64,000 nucleotides of DNA from Alphaproteobacteria bacterium (GTDB lineage: Bacteria > Pseudomonadota > Alphaproteobacteria > DSM-16000 > Inquilinaceae), in NCBI GenBank assembly GCA_028277405.1, contig JANQGH010000062.1, positions 62,001 through 126,000 of the forward strand, given 5' to 3'. Below are positions 8,483-17,060 of the stretch, one piece after another. The notes under the pieces are model-generated. The model made no database searches. It had not been told where the DNA came from and worked only from the letters and a program-made list of their open reading frames with translations. How positions within the stretch are numbered: the stretch's first letter is position 1; every line of letters begins with the position of its first letter. Made by a program: the position numbers and the translations under genes.

Positions 8483-9477
8483 GACCCCGCCCCCGCCTTG
8501 AAGCAGCGCGCGACGCGGTCGTTGGCGTAGCGGTCGAGTTCCGGCGCCGACCGGTCGCACAGGCCCTGCTCGAAACGATCGCAGCGGGGGTGAAACAGGC
8601 AACCGCTGGGCCGTTCGAAGGGCGAGGGCACCATGCCGCTGATCGTCGGCAGCCGTTCCGGCCGGTGGCGCGTCAGGCGCGGGACCGAGCCCAAAAGGGC
8701 CCTCGTGTAGGGGTGCAGCGGACGGTGGAAAATGTCGTCGACGCGCCCCTGTTCCACCACCTGGCCCAGATACATGACCACGACCTCGTCGGCGATCTCC
8801 GCCACCACGCCCAGATCATGGGTGATGAACAGGATCGAGACGCCCAGCGCATCGCGCAGCTCGCGAAACAGGTCGAGGATGTTGGCCTGCGTCGTCACGT
8901 CCAGCGCCGTGGTCGGTTCGTCGGCGATCAGCAGCTTCGGTCCACAGGCAACCGCCAAGGCGATGCAGACACGCTGGCGCATGCCGCCGGACAGCTCGAA
9001 GGCATAGCTGTCGAGGCGATCCTTCGGTCGCGGGATGCCGACCTTGGCCAGCATTTCCGCCGCCCGCGCGCGGGCATCGGCCTTCGTGAGGCCGAGATGC
9101 AGCCGAATCGTCTCGATCATCTGGTTGCCGATCGTGTGCACCGGCGACAGGGCCGCCATCGGCTCCTGACTGATGAGCGCGATGTCCTTGCCGCGGATGG
9201 CGCGGATCTCGCGGCCTTTCGGGTCGAGCGCCAGAAGATCGACCGGCGGCGCGCCGTCCGGTTGCCACCGTATGGCGCCGTCCAGCACCCGGCCCGGATA
9301 AGGGACCATGTTCAAGATCGAGCGTCCGGTGATCGACTTGCCGGAGCCGCTTTCGCCCACGACGCACACGGTCTTGCCGGCGGGGATCGTGAACGCCACG
9401 CCGTCGACCGCCTTGACCACCCCCTCATCGGTGAAGAAGTGGGTGCGCAGGTCCGCGACCTCGATGAGGGGCGCCAC
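8479..9477 (-). CDS. ABC transporter ATPase, OppD/DppD type (importer 1)
   Basis: 332-residue ATP-binding subunit. Walker [11 protein letters not shown], signature LSGGMRQR, Walker [13 protein letters not shown] and the C-terminal cysteine segment [16 protein letters not shown] are all visible. The GTG at 9477 begins 2 nt after the permease stop. A much longer reading frame exists upstream (to 10548), but that part is the shadow of the permease gene and its translation is arginine/proline-rich junk. Pairs with the OppF-type subunit as a heterodimer. Confidence 0.92.
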   Translation of the reverse strand: MAPLIEVADLRTHFFTDEGVVKAVDGVAFTIPAGKTVCVVGESGSGKSITGRSILNMVPYPGRVLDGAIRWQPDGAPPVDLLALDPKGREIRAIRGKDIALISQEPMAALSPVHTIGNQMIETIRLHLGLTKADARARAAEMLAKVGIPRPKDRLDSYAFELSGGMRQRVCIALAVACGPKLLIADEPTTALDVTTQANILDLFRELRDALGVSILFITHDLGVVAEIADEVVVMYLGQVVEQGRVDDIFHRPLHPYTRALLGSVPRLTRHRPERLPTISGMVPSPFERPSGCLFHPRCDRFEQGLCDRSAPELDRYANDRVARCFKAGAGS

Positions 9478-9479
9478 GG

Positions 9480-10628
9480 TCAGTTGCCGTAGGGGTCGGA
9501 CGCGTCGCGCAATCCGTCGCCCAGAAAGTTCAGGGCCAGGACCGCGACGATCACGGCAAGCCCGGGCAGGAACAGCCAGGGGGCGTTGGCGACGGCAAGG
9601 ATGCTCTGGGCTTCCTTCAAGAGCACGCCCCAGCTCACCACCGGCGGCCGCAGCCCGATGCCAAGGAACGACAAGGCCGTCTCCGCCAGGATCATCGCCG
9701 GTATCGCCAGCGTCGTGGAGGCGATCAGGTGGCTCATGAAGGACGGCACCATATGGCGCCAGATGATCCGCTGCTGGCCGCAGCCATCGAGCCGGGCGGC
9801 GGTCACGAAATCCTCCGTCTTCAAGGCCAGGAAGCGGCCGCGAACGATGCGCGCGATGTCGGTCCAGCCGATCAGGCTTAGGATCACCGTGATCCAGAAA
9901 TAGACGATCAGCGGATGGATGTTCAGCGGGATGGCGGCGGCCAGCCCCATCCAAAGCGGGATGGTCGGTATCGACTTCAGGAACTCGATCACCCGCTGGA
10001 TCACCTCGTCGAGCCAGCCGCCCGCCAGACCGGAAACACCGCCCAAGAGAATGCCCAGCGCCAGGCTGATGGCGACGCCGATCAGCCCGATCGACATGGA
10101 CACACGGGTGCCGTGGACAGTGCGCGAAAACACGTCGCGGCCCAGCCGGTCGGCGCCGAACAGGTAGAAGGGCTGCCCGGCCTCGGTCGGGCCGAACAGG
10201 TGGATGTCGGTCGGAAACAGGCCCCAGAACCGATAGGGCTCGCCGCGGACGAAGAAGCCAATGCCGATGACCTCGTCCTCGTTGATCTCGTAGGTGCGGG
10301 TCAGCGCAATGGGGTCGACGCTGGCCTCGTAGCCATAGACGAACAGCAAGTGCCGCTGGCCGTCCGCATCCTCGCCCCAAAGGCGGATGCGCTGAGGCGG
10401 TGCATAGGTGTAGTCCGCGTTGTAGTAGCCGGCCGTCGTCGGCGCGATGAAGTCGGAGAAGACCGCCACGAAATAGATCAGAAGGACGATGGCGCCGCTC
10501 CAAAGCGCCAGCCGGTGGCGTTTGAAGCGCAGCCAGATCAGCCGCCACTGCCCTGCGACCGCCGTCGATTTCGGGTCGGCCGGCCGGTCCGCCGGCAACT
10601 CCCGTTCCAGGACCGGCAGCTCACTCAT
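9480..10628 (-). CDS. ABC transporter permease, DppC type (importer 1)
   Basis: 382-residue inner-membrane permease. It has the DppC-type N-terminal helix (WSGAIVLLIYFVAVFSDF), a periplasmic insertion of about 120 residues, then the five-helix binding-protein-dependent transport domain with the EAA-type loop (EDFVTAARLDGCGQQRIIWRHMVPS). It overlaps the DppB-type gene by 8 nt. The ~120-residue insertion is longer than in peptide-type DppC proteins and is shared with the paralogue at 23496-24656. Confidence 0.92.
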   Translation of the reverse strand: MSELPVLERELPADRPADPKSTAVAGQWRLIWLRFKRHRLALWSGAIVLLIYFVAVFSDFIAPTTAGYYNADYTYAPPQRIRLWGEDADGQRHLLFVYGYEASVDPIALTRTYEINEDEVIGIGFFVRGEPYRFWGLFPTDIHLFGPTEAGQPFYLFGADRLGRDVFSRTVHGTRVSMSIGLIGVAISLALGILLGGVSGLAGGWLDEVIQRVIEFLKSIPTIPLWMGLAAAIPLNIHPLIVYFWITVILSLIGWTDIARIVRGRFLALKTEDFVTAARLDGCGQQRIIWRHMVPSFMSHLIASTTLAIPAMILAETALSFLGIGLRPPVVSWGVLLKEAQSILAVANAPWLFLPGLAVIVAVLALNFLGDGLRDASDPYGN

Positions 10629-11607
10629 AGCGAATCCGCGGGTCGAGCCAGGCGAGCAGCAGGTCGGAAACCAGGGTGCCGATCAATGTCAGGATGCTGA
10701 GCAGCAGGATGAAGCCGCCAGCCAGGTACATGTCCTGGGCGAACAGGGCGTTCAACAGCAGCGGTCCGGACGTCGGCAGGCTGAGCACGATGGCCGTGAC
10801 CACGGCCCCGGACACCAGCGTCGGCAATATCCAGCCGAGGGTGGAAATGAACGGGTTCAGCGCCACGCGGACCGGGTACTTCAGCAGCAGCCGCGTCTCC
10901 GACAGGCCGCGGGCGCGGGCAAGCTCGACATAGGGTTTTTTCAGCTCGTCCAGCAGGTTGGCGCGCATGATGCGGATCAGCGCGGCCGTGCCGCCGGTGC
11001 CCAACACGATGACCGGCACCCAAAGATGGTTCAGAAGGTCGACCACCCGCCCCCAGGACCAGTCCGCGTTGACATATTCGGCGGAAAACAGGCCGCCGAC
11101 GCTGGCCCCCAGATAGCGCGAGCTGAGATACATCAAGACCAGAGCCAGCAGGAAGTTGGGCACGGCCAGCCCGATGAAGCCGAAAAAGGTGGCGATGTAG
11201 TCGCCCCAGGAATACTGGCGCACGGCCGAATAGATGCCGATCGGGAAGGCCAGCACCCAGACGAACACCAGCGTGGCGAACGACACGATCAGGGTGAGGC
11301 CCAGCCGGTCCCAGATCAGGTCGGCGACCGGGCGGCTCCATTCGAAGGACTGACCGAAATCGCCCCGAAACACGATGCCGGTGATCCATTTCCAATACTG
11401 CACGATCATCGGCTGGTCGAAACCGTATCGGTCGCGCAGGGCGGCCAGGGTTTCGGGGTCGAGAGTTTCGTTGTTTTCCGCCATCTGGGCGGTCAGGGCG
11501 GTGATGAAATCGCCGGGCGGCAACTGGATGATGATGAACGCCACCAGCGAGATCGCCAGCGTGACGGGCACCATGAACAAGATGCGCCTTAGGATGTAAG
11601 TCAGCAT
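10621..11607 (-). CDS. ABC transporter permease, DppB type (importer 1)
   Basis: 328-residue inner-membrane permease with the typical start MLTYILRRILFM, TM helix one, an N-terminal periplasmic domain (LPPGDFITALTAQ...), and a C-terminal transport domain including the EAA loop (KKPYVELARARGLSETRLLLKYPVR). A GGGAG ribosome site precedes the ATG. It is separated from the binding-protein gene by 85 nt that contain a stable stem-loop. Confidence 0.92.
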   Translation of the reverse strand: MLTYILRRILFMVPVTLAISLVAFIIIQLPPGDFITALTAQMAENNETLDPETLAALRDRYGFDQPMIVQYWKWITGIVFRGDFGQSFEWSRPVADLIWDRLGLTLIVSFATLVFVWVLAFPIGIYSAVRQYSWGDYIATFFGFIGLAVPNFLLALVLMYLSSRYLGASVGGLFSAEYVNADWSWGRVVDLLNHLWVPVIVLGTGGTAALIRIMRANLLDELKKPYVELARARGLSETRLLLKYPVRVALNPFISTLGWILPTLVSGAVVTAIVLSLPTSGPLLLNALFAQDMYLAGGFILLLSILTLIGTLVSDLLLAWLDPRIRYE

Positions 11608-11651
11608 GCCGGGGCTCCCGCCGGACCGTTCGAACCGCCGCTAGTAGACCA

Positions 11652-11679
11652 GGAGGGGGCGCCGGTTGCAGCCCCCTCC
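11652..11679 (-). promoter_or_regulatory. Intercistronic stem-loop after binding-protein gene 1
   Basis: A perfect 9-bp G+C stem (GGAGGGGGC paired with GCCCCCTCC) with a 10-nt loop lies 14 nt after the stop of the binding-protein gene and before the permease gene. There is no T-run, so it is better read as a 3' mRNA-stabilising or attenuating hairpin, allowing more binding protein than permease, than as a full terminator. Confidence 0.6.
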
Positions 11680-11692
11680 GGCGGGTCGCGGA

Positions 11693-13627
11693 TCAGTTGA
11701 CGTAGTAGAACTGCTCCGCCGCGGCCGGCCCCGGCGTCATGTAGAAGTAGGTGTTCGGCATGGCGTCCGGCACGTTGCGCAGGTCGGCGTTCACGATGCC
11801 GACACGGTCGGGCTCCATATTGGTGCCGATGACGTAGAACTGTTCCTCGGTGATCTCGAGGATCTGGCGCATCAGATCAAGCTGTCCCTCCAGGTCCGGC
11901 GTGGCCTGGACCTGACGATAGAGGTCCAGCGCGCGCAGCACCGTCTCGTCCGGCTCTTCGGCGTTCGGGTCGTTGGGGTTCTGGGCCCAGATGCCCCAAG
12001 CGCCGGCGTAGGACGACTGCCATTCGAACGGGAAGTACCATTTCGGGTCCAGCAGTCCCAACCGGTCGTAACCGCCGCCGCCGATCCAGACATTGGCGTC
12101 ATGATCGTTGGCCTGACGCAGAGAGATCGACAACGAGCGTTCCAGCGGGCGCACGAACATCTCGATGCCGACATCGGCCCAATAGCCGCGCACCAACTCA
12201 AGCGCGTCGATCTGGAACTGGCGCGAGTTCAAGACATTGACCGCGAAGGACAGCCTTTCGCCGTCCGGGCGCAGCCGAAAGCCGTCCTGGTCGCGCTCGG
12301 GCACGACCTGGTCGAGATACTCGTTCGCCAGCGCGGGATCGTGTTCGATGTATTGGGTTGCCATCTCCTCGTCGTACAGCTCCGTGCCGGGACGGGGTGC
12401 CGCCTGATAGGGCGGGGCGACGCCGGCATAGATGATCTGGTTCAACTCGTCCCGATTGATGGCGTGGCTGAGGCCGACGCGGAAATCCCGGTCGGAGAAG
12501 ATCTCGCGCAGGACCGGGTCTTTGTGGGTCTGGTTCAGATTGATCATCATGGCGTTCGACCAGGCCGGCTGGGCGATCCAGAGATCGTAGTTGCCCTGTT
12601 CCTGGTTCTGCACGATCAGGGGGCGCGCGTCGGCGGTCTCGATATGCCGGTTCTGGAAGTCCAGCTCGCCATTGATCGCCATCAGCACGATGGCCTGGCG
12701 GCTTTCCATGACGTCGAAGGTGACATAGTCGATGTAGGGCAGCTGCTGACCCTCCGGATCGACCTTGTGATAGTACGGGTTGCGCTCGGCAACGACCTGG
12801 CCGGTGCCGTCATAGGGTTCGGTCAGCACCCAGGCGTCCAGCGAGGGCCGGTCCGCGTCGCGCCAACGCGAATGGGGGTACTCCACCCGGGTGGTGAAAT
12901 GCTGAACCCAGTCGGCCGCGCCGGCCTCTTGGGCCATGGCGTCGGCCTGGTCGTTATGGTCGGCGTGAAACTGTTCCAGATAGTGGCGGGGCGACGCGGC
13001 AAGGATGGCGGCCCCGCGCACGGTGGCCATGTTCGACAGAAACAACGCGTTGGGCTCGGCGAAGCGGAACGTCACCTCATGGTCGCCGTTCGCCTCCACC
13101 ACCACCGGTTCGCCGCCGGACTGCAGCCAGGACGGCACCTCGGGCGTCAGCGCCTCGTTCATCAGCACGTCATTGTACCAGAACAGAATATCGGCCGATG
13201 TGAACGGCTCGCCGTCGGACCAGCGATGGCCTTCGCGCAGTTGGAACGTGAACTCCGTGGCATCGTCATTCACGGTGAAGCTTTCGGCCACGTCGGGGAT
13301 GACATCGGTCCATTCCCGGTTCCACCGGGCCAGACGCGTATAGCCGACCGTGCGCTCGATCAGATTGTCGGATCCGCCGCGCAGGGCCTGGCGCCAAGTT
13401 CCGCCATACGTGCCCACGGATTCCAGCGGCACCTCGACCAGGGGATCGTCCGGCAACCGTTCGTCGACCGGGGGCAACGTGCCGGCGGCCACCTGTTCGG
13501 CCAGCATCGGCGCCTCGGAATAAGGTTGAGCCCACGCGCCTGCCCCCATCGCGAGGGCAAGGGCGACGCCGCAAACGGCGACCCGCAATGGCGCAGAAGT
13601 CCAGGATGATCTTGGATGATGGGTCAT
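11693..13627 (-). CDS. Periplasmic solute-binding protein, family 5 (importer 1)
   Basis: 644-residue SBP_bac_5 protein with a signal peptide (charged MTHHPRSSWTSAPLR, hydrophobic core, cleavage near GAWAQ). At ~640 residues it is longer than peptide-binding DppA proteins (~530) and fits the subgroup seen with oligosaccharide importers. A GGGAGGAA site fixes the start at 13627; a longer in-frame start at 13696 would pass through the operator. First gene of the operon running to the GH39 gene, it delivers the operon substrate to the permeases. Its N-terminus is clearly paralogous to the protein at 25738-27663 (both have YSEAP, LPPVDERLP and YGGTWR). Confidence 0.93.
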   Translation of the reverse strand: MTHHPRSSWTSAPLRVAVCGVALALAMGAGAWAQPYSEAPMLAEQVAAGTLPPVDERLPDDPLVEVPLESVGTYGGTWRQALRGGSDNLIERTVGYTRLARWNREWTDVIPDVAESFTVNDDATEFTFQLREGHRWSDGEPFTSADILFWYNDVLMNEALTPEVPSWLQSGGEPVVVEANGDHEVTFRFAEPNALFLSNMATVRGAAILAASPRHYLEQFHADHNDQADAMAQEAGAADWVQHFTTRVEYPHSRWRDADRPSLDAWVLTEPYDGTGQVVAERNPYYHKVDPEGQQLPYIDYVTFDVMESRQAIVLMAINGELDFQNRHIETADARPLIVQNQEQGNYDLWIAQPAWSNAMMINLNQTHKDPVLREIFSDRDFRVGLSHAINRDELNQIIYAGVAPPYQAAPRPGTELYDEEMATQYIEHDPALANEYLDQVVPERDQDGFRLRPDGERLSFAVNVLNSRQFQIDALELVRGYWADVGIEMFVRPLERSLSISLRQANDHDANVWIGGGGYDRLGLLDPKWYFPFEWQSSYAGAWGIWAQNPNDPNAEEPDETVLRALDLYRQVQATPDLEGQLDLMRQILEITEEQFYVIGTNMEPDRVGIVNADLRNVPDAMPNTYFYMTPGPAAAEQFYYVN

Positions 13628-13663
13628 GTCGGTTCCTCCCTGATATGACCGGGCTTTGACCGG

Positions 13664-13683
13664 ATGAGTTATCGTTAACGTAA
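13664..13683. promoter_or_regulatory. Putative LacI-type operator O1
   Basis: Imperfect inverted repeat ATGAGTTATCGTTAACGTAA centred on CG. It shares TGAGTTATCG with operator O2 and lies directly downstream of the candidate -10 of the leftward transporter promoter, the usual place for a LacI-family repressor to block transcription. Confidence 0.6.
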
Positions 13684-13684
13684 T

Positions 13685-13713
13685 TTGATCGTTCAATTGG
13701 GCTGGTCTGTCAA
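13685..13713 (-). promoter_or_regulatory. Putative promoter of the importer 1 / GH39 operon
   Basis: On the minus strand a perfect TTGACA (13708-13713) is followed after 17 nt by a weak -10, GATCAA (13685-13690). Operator O1 begins immediately downstream. The weak -10 makes this a moderate-confidence call. Confidence 0.45.
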
Positions 13714-13754
13714 CAAGATTCGTGTGGGTTTTCTCACTTTCGCGGATAAACTGC

Positions 13755-13783
13755 TTGACGCGCCGCGTGAAATCTGAGTTATC
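13755..13783 (+). promoter_or_regulatory. Putative promoter of lacI-type gene and sulfatase
   Basis: TTGACG (13755-13760) with 17-nt spacing to GTTATC (13778-13783). The -10 falls inside operator O2, so the repressor would control its own gene and the sulfatase and dehydrogenase downstream. The -10 match is poor. Confidence 0.35.
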
Positions 13784-13793
13784 GATATCTTAG
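13774..13793. promoter_or_regulatory. Putative LacI-type operator O2
   Basis: Inverted repeat CTGAGTTATCGATATCTTAG, 8 of 10 positions symmetric about the central CG, ending 14 nt before the regulator ATG. The CG-centred layout is typical of LacI/GalR-family sites, and it shares TGAGTTATCG with O1, about 110 bp away, so looping between the two is possible. Confidence 0.65.
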
Positions 13794-13807
13794 ACAATGG
13801 TGAGGCC

Positions 13808-14821
13808 ATGGCCCAGAACGAGTCACCAGTGACCTTGGAGGATGTCGCGCACTTGGCGGGCGTGTCGCGGATGACCGTGTCCAGGGTCCTGAACAATCGC
13901 GGCGGGGCGTCCGACGAAACGCAAAAGCGCATCCGAGACGCGGCGGAGAAGCTGAACTATCGGCCGAACGCCATGGCCCGCAGCCTCAAATCGCGCCGCT
14001 CCTACACGATCGGCGTGATCGTTCCGGACATCAGCAACCCGTTCTTTCCGGAGATCTTTCGCGGCGCCGAAAGCGTCGCCCAAAGCCACGGCTACACCCT
14101 GATCCTCTCCAACGTCGTGGAGAGCGCCGACCGCGAGGCGGAGATCTTCGACAAGCTGGTGGCGCAGCAGGTCGACGGCATCATCTGGTGCTCGGCCCGA
14201 ATGCCGTCCGACGCGCTGGCGCCGGTGCTGGCGACGGCCCAGTCCGTCGTGCTGGTCAACCGCGAGGCCGCACCGGACTTGGCGCGCTCGGTCGTCGTCG
14301 ACTACGCGCTCGGCGCGCGGTTGGGGGTCGATCACCTGCTGGCGATCGGCGCCCGGCGCTTCGGCGTCATCGCCGGGCCGGAATGGGCCTTCGGCGCGCA
14401 TGCCCGGCTGGACGGCGTCAAGGAGGCGCTTGGCGCGCACGGCATCGCGCCCAACGCCATTCTGTTCTGCGACCCGACGATCGAGGGCGGCAACACGGCG
14501 GCCGCCTCGCTGCTGGCGCAGGGCGAGCGCTTTGATGCGCTGATTTGCTACAACGACCTGACCGCCGTCGGTGCCTTGATGGCCTGCCGCAATCTCGGCA
14601 TCGATGTGCCGGGTGATGTCGCGTTGATCGGCTTCGACGACATCGATCTCGCCCAGCTGGTCACGCCGACCATCACGTCGCTTGGGGTGCCGCGATACGA
14701 GATCGGGCGGTCGGCGATGGCGATGCTGCTGAAGATCATCAACCGCGAACCGGCCGAGCAAAAGCTTGTGCTGCAGCCGAAGCTGCTGGTGCGCGGTTCG
14801 ACCGTTCGGTCTTCGGCTTAG
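13808..14821 (+). CDS. LacI-family transcriptional repressor
   Basis: 337 residues: N-terminal LacI helix-turn-helix (VTLEDVAHLAGVSRMTVSRVLNN, with hinge around NYRPNAMARSLKSRRS), then a periplasmic-binding-protein-like sensor domain from about residue 65 (TIGVIVPDISNPFFPEI) to the end. It is divergent from the importer 1 operon and 20 nt upstream of the sulfatase, so it probably senses an intermediate of the uronide pathway and controls both directions through O1 and O2. Confidence 0.93.
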   Translation: MAQNESPVTLEDVAHLAGVSRMTVSRVLNNRGGASDETQKRIRDAAEKLNYRPNAMARSLKSRRSYTIGVIVPDISNPFFPEIFRGAESVAQSHGYTLILSNVVESADREAEIFDKLVAQQVDGIIWCSARMPSDALAPVLATAQSVVLVNREAAPDLARSVVVDYALGARLGVDHLLAIGARRFGVIAGPEWAFGAHARLDGVKEALGAHGIAPNAILFCDPTIEGGNTAAASLLAQGERFDALICYNDLTAVGALMACRNLGIDVPGDVALIGFDDIDLAQLVTPTITSLGVPRYEIGRSAMAMLLKIINREPAEQKLVLQPKLLVRGSTVRSSA

Positions 14822-14841
14822 ATCTGGTCGGTGCCGCAGCG

Positions 14842-16200
14842 ATGACCGAACGCCCGAACATCCTCGTGATCATGACGGACCAGCAAAACGCCGAGGCGAT
14901 GAGCTGTGCCGGCAATCCTTACCTCCATACCCCCCACCAGGACCGCCTCGCGGCCGAAGGGGTGCGGTTCACGCGCGCCTATGTCGCCTTTCCGCTGTGC
15001 GGCCCGTCCCGCGCGGCCATGGCGACGGGCCGCTGGCCGCACGAAATCGGCTGTACGAAAAACGGCTCCAGCCTGTCGCCGGGGGCCATCGCCCGGTCGA
15101 CCGGCCCGTTGATGCGCGCGGCCGGCTACCGGACCGCCTGGGCCGGCAAATGGCATGTGCCGAACATCGATATGGGCGTGGATGCGGAATCGTTCGGTTT
15201 CGAAAGCGTTTGCGGCTTTTCGGACACCTATCTGGCGCGGGCCTGCGAGGGTTTCCTGCGCCAGGCCCATCGCGAGCCCTTCCTCCTGTTCGCCTCGTTC
15301 GACAATCCCCACAACATCTGCGAGCACGGCCGAGACCAGGTCCTGCCTTGGGGGGAGGTGGAAAGACCGGACGACCTGCCGGCCAACTATCCGAACCTGC
15401 CGGCCAACCACGCGCGCCCGGCTTTCGAGGCACGCATCCTGGGCCATCTGCGCCAATCCATGCCGCCGGTTCAGTACGGCTTTACCGAGGAGCGCTGGCG
15501 CCGCTTTCGGCATGTCTATTTCCGCCTGTGCGAGAAGGTCGACCGGGAGATCGGCCACCTGCTCGATGTCCTGGACGACACCGGCCTTGCCGAAAACACC
15601 ATCGTCATCATGCTGGCCGATCACGGCGAGCATAACGGCGCGCACCAGCTGATCCAGAAGAGCACGTCTTATGAGGAATCCTGCCGCGTGCCCTTCGTGG
15701 TCCGCTTGCCGGAACATCTGAAGCGGCCGGCCGGCCGCACCGTGCCAAGCTTCATCAATACCGGCCTCGATCTTTTGCCCAGCCTGCTGGACTATACGGG
15801 CGCGGCGATACCGGAAGAACTGACCGGCCGACCCGTCGGACCGGCCGTGCGGGGTGAGGCGGTTGCGCGCGAGGCGGTCTTCCTTGAGTCGATGATGGAC
15901 CGCACCGATGTCCAGCTGCGCATGGTGCGCACCGAACGGTTCAAGTACACGGTCTATGACCGGGGCCAGTACCGCGAGATGCTGTTCGACATGGCGGCCG
16001 ACCCCGGGGAACTGGTCAATCTGGCGGTTGAAGGCCGTTTCGCGGACGTGCTGGACGACCATCGACGGCTTCTCTTCGACTGGTGCCAAACCACGGGCGA
16101 CCTGTTCGGAGCGCATTACTCGCATCGGCCCCACGCGGTCTTGCCGGGCACGGGCTACGATCACGCCCCGCCGCGGGCAGGCGTACCGGTCAATGGCTAG
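14842..16200 (+). CDS. Formylglycine-type sulfatase (cytosolic)
   Basis: 452-residue type I sulfatase of the alkaline phosphatase superfamily. Cys53 in CGPSRAAMATGR is the residue normally converted to formylglycine. Metal and sulfate ligands are visible as Asp13 (MTDQQN), Lys103/His105 (AGKWH), Asp260-His261 (ADHGEH) and Lys273. There is no signal peptide, unlike most polysaccharide sulfatases, so it should act on material already imported. Position between the LacI repressor and the KduD-like dehydrogenase links it to the iduronidase operon. It lacks the GYHKPH-type motif of iduronate-2-sulfatase, so the sulfate position is not predicted. No maturase gene is in the window. Confidence 0.9.
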   Translation: MTERPNILVIMTDQQNAEAMSCAGNPYLHTPHQDRLAAEGVRFTRAYVAFPLCGPSRAAMATGRWPHEIGCTKNGSSLSPGAIARSTGPLMRAAGYRTAWAGKWHVPNIDMGVDAESFGFESVCGFSDTYLARACEGFLRQAHREPFLLFASFDNPHNICEHGRDQVLPWGEVERPDDLPANYPNLPANHARPAFEARILGHLRQSMPPVQYGFTEERWRRFRHVYFRLCEKVDREIGHLLDVLDDTGLAENTIVIMLADHGEHNGAHQLIQKSTSYEESCRVPFVVRLPEHLKRPAGRTVPSFINTGLDLLPSLLDYTGAAIPEELTGRPVGPAVRGEAVAREAVFLESMMDRTDVQLRMVRTERFKYTVYDRGQYREMLFDMAADPGELVNLAVEGRFADVLDDHRRLLFDWCQTTGDLFGAHYSHRPHAVLPGTGYDHAPPRAGVPVNG

Positions 16201-16251
16201 GCCCGAAGACCGCCCGGTCGATCGCGCACCGTGAAGGGGAATAGGGTCGCC

Positions 16252-17019
16252 ATGGGCTTGAAACTGTTTGATCTGAACGGCCGGCGGGCGCTGATCACCG
16301 GCTCGTCGCAGGGTATCGGGCTATCGCTCGCCGAGGGCCTGGCGGTGGCCGGGGCGGAGATTGTGCTGAACGGGCGGGACGCTGCGAAACTAAGGGGCGC
16401 GGCCGAGCAATTGACCGGCACTGGTGCAACGGTGCGCACGCTTGGCTTCGATGTTACAGACCATGATGCCGTTCGCACGGCGATCGACGGGTTCGAGGCC
16501 GAGGTCGGGCCGATCGACATCCTGGTCAACAATGCCGGCATGCAGCACCGCAGCCCGCTGGAGGACTTTCCGGCCGACGCGTTCGAAAGCCTTCTGCAGA
16601 CCAACATCGCAAGCGTCTTTCATGTCGGACAGGCGGTGGCCCGACACATGATCCGGCGCGGTCGCGGCAAGATCGTGAACATCTGTTCGGTGCAGACGGC
16701 CCTCGCCCGCCAGGGCATCGCGCCCTACACCGCGACGAAGGGCGCGGTGGCGAACCTGACCAAGGGCATGGCGGCGGATTGGGCCAAGTATGGCTTGCAA
16801 TGCAACGGCCTGGCGCCGGGCTATTTCGACACGCCGCTGAACGCCGCCCTGGTGGCCGATCAGGATTTCACAAGCTGGCTGGAGAAGCGCACGCCGGCGG
16901 GCCGCTGGGGCCGCGTTGAGGAACTGGTTGGCACCTGCATCTTCTTGTCGTCGGACGCCTCGTCCTTCGTCAACGGCACCACGATCTTCGTCGATGGCGG
17001 GATCAGCGCGTGTCTCTAA
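16252..17019 (+). CDS. SDR dehydrogenase, gluconate 5-dehydrogenase / KduD-like
   Basis: 255-residue short-chain dehydrogenase with cofactor motif TGSSQGIG, NNAG at the beta-4 strand, catalytic Ser in NICSVQ and the YTATK pair, and the family tail SSFVNGTTIFVDGG. The whole length resembles gluconate 5-dehydrogenases, which also include KduD (2-keto-3-deoxygluconate 5-dehydrogenase). Paired with the IolB/KduI-family isomerase this would give an isomerise-then-reduce route for a uronic acid. ATG at 16252 is chosen with AAGGGGA upstream; a GTG at 16231 is also possible. Confidence 0.88.
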   Translation: MGLKLFDLNGRRALITGSSQGIGLSLAEGLAVAGAEIVLNGRDAAKLRGAAEQLTGTGATVRTLGFDVTDHDAVRTAIDGFEAEVGPIDILVNNAGMQHRSPLEDFPADAFESLLQTNIASVFHVGQAVARHMIRRGRGKIVNICSVQTALARQGIAPYTATKGAVANLTKGMAADWAKYGLQCNGLAPGYFDTPLNAALVADQDFTSWLEKRTPAGRWGRVEELVGTCIFLSSDASSFVNGTTIFVDGGISACL

Positions 17020-17060
17020 CCGTGCACGGCTGAACAGCGCGGCTCTTCAGGCGCAACGGG

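Noticed and set aside
17020..17029. Perfect 10-bp palindrome CCGTGCACGG between convergent genes
   Set aside because: No loop or T-run, so not a terminator, and no regulator is suggested by the setting.
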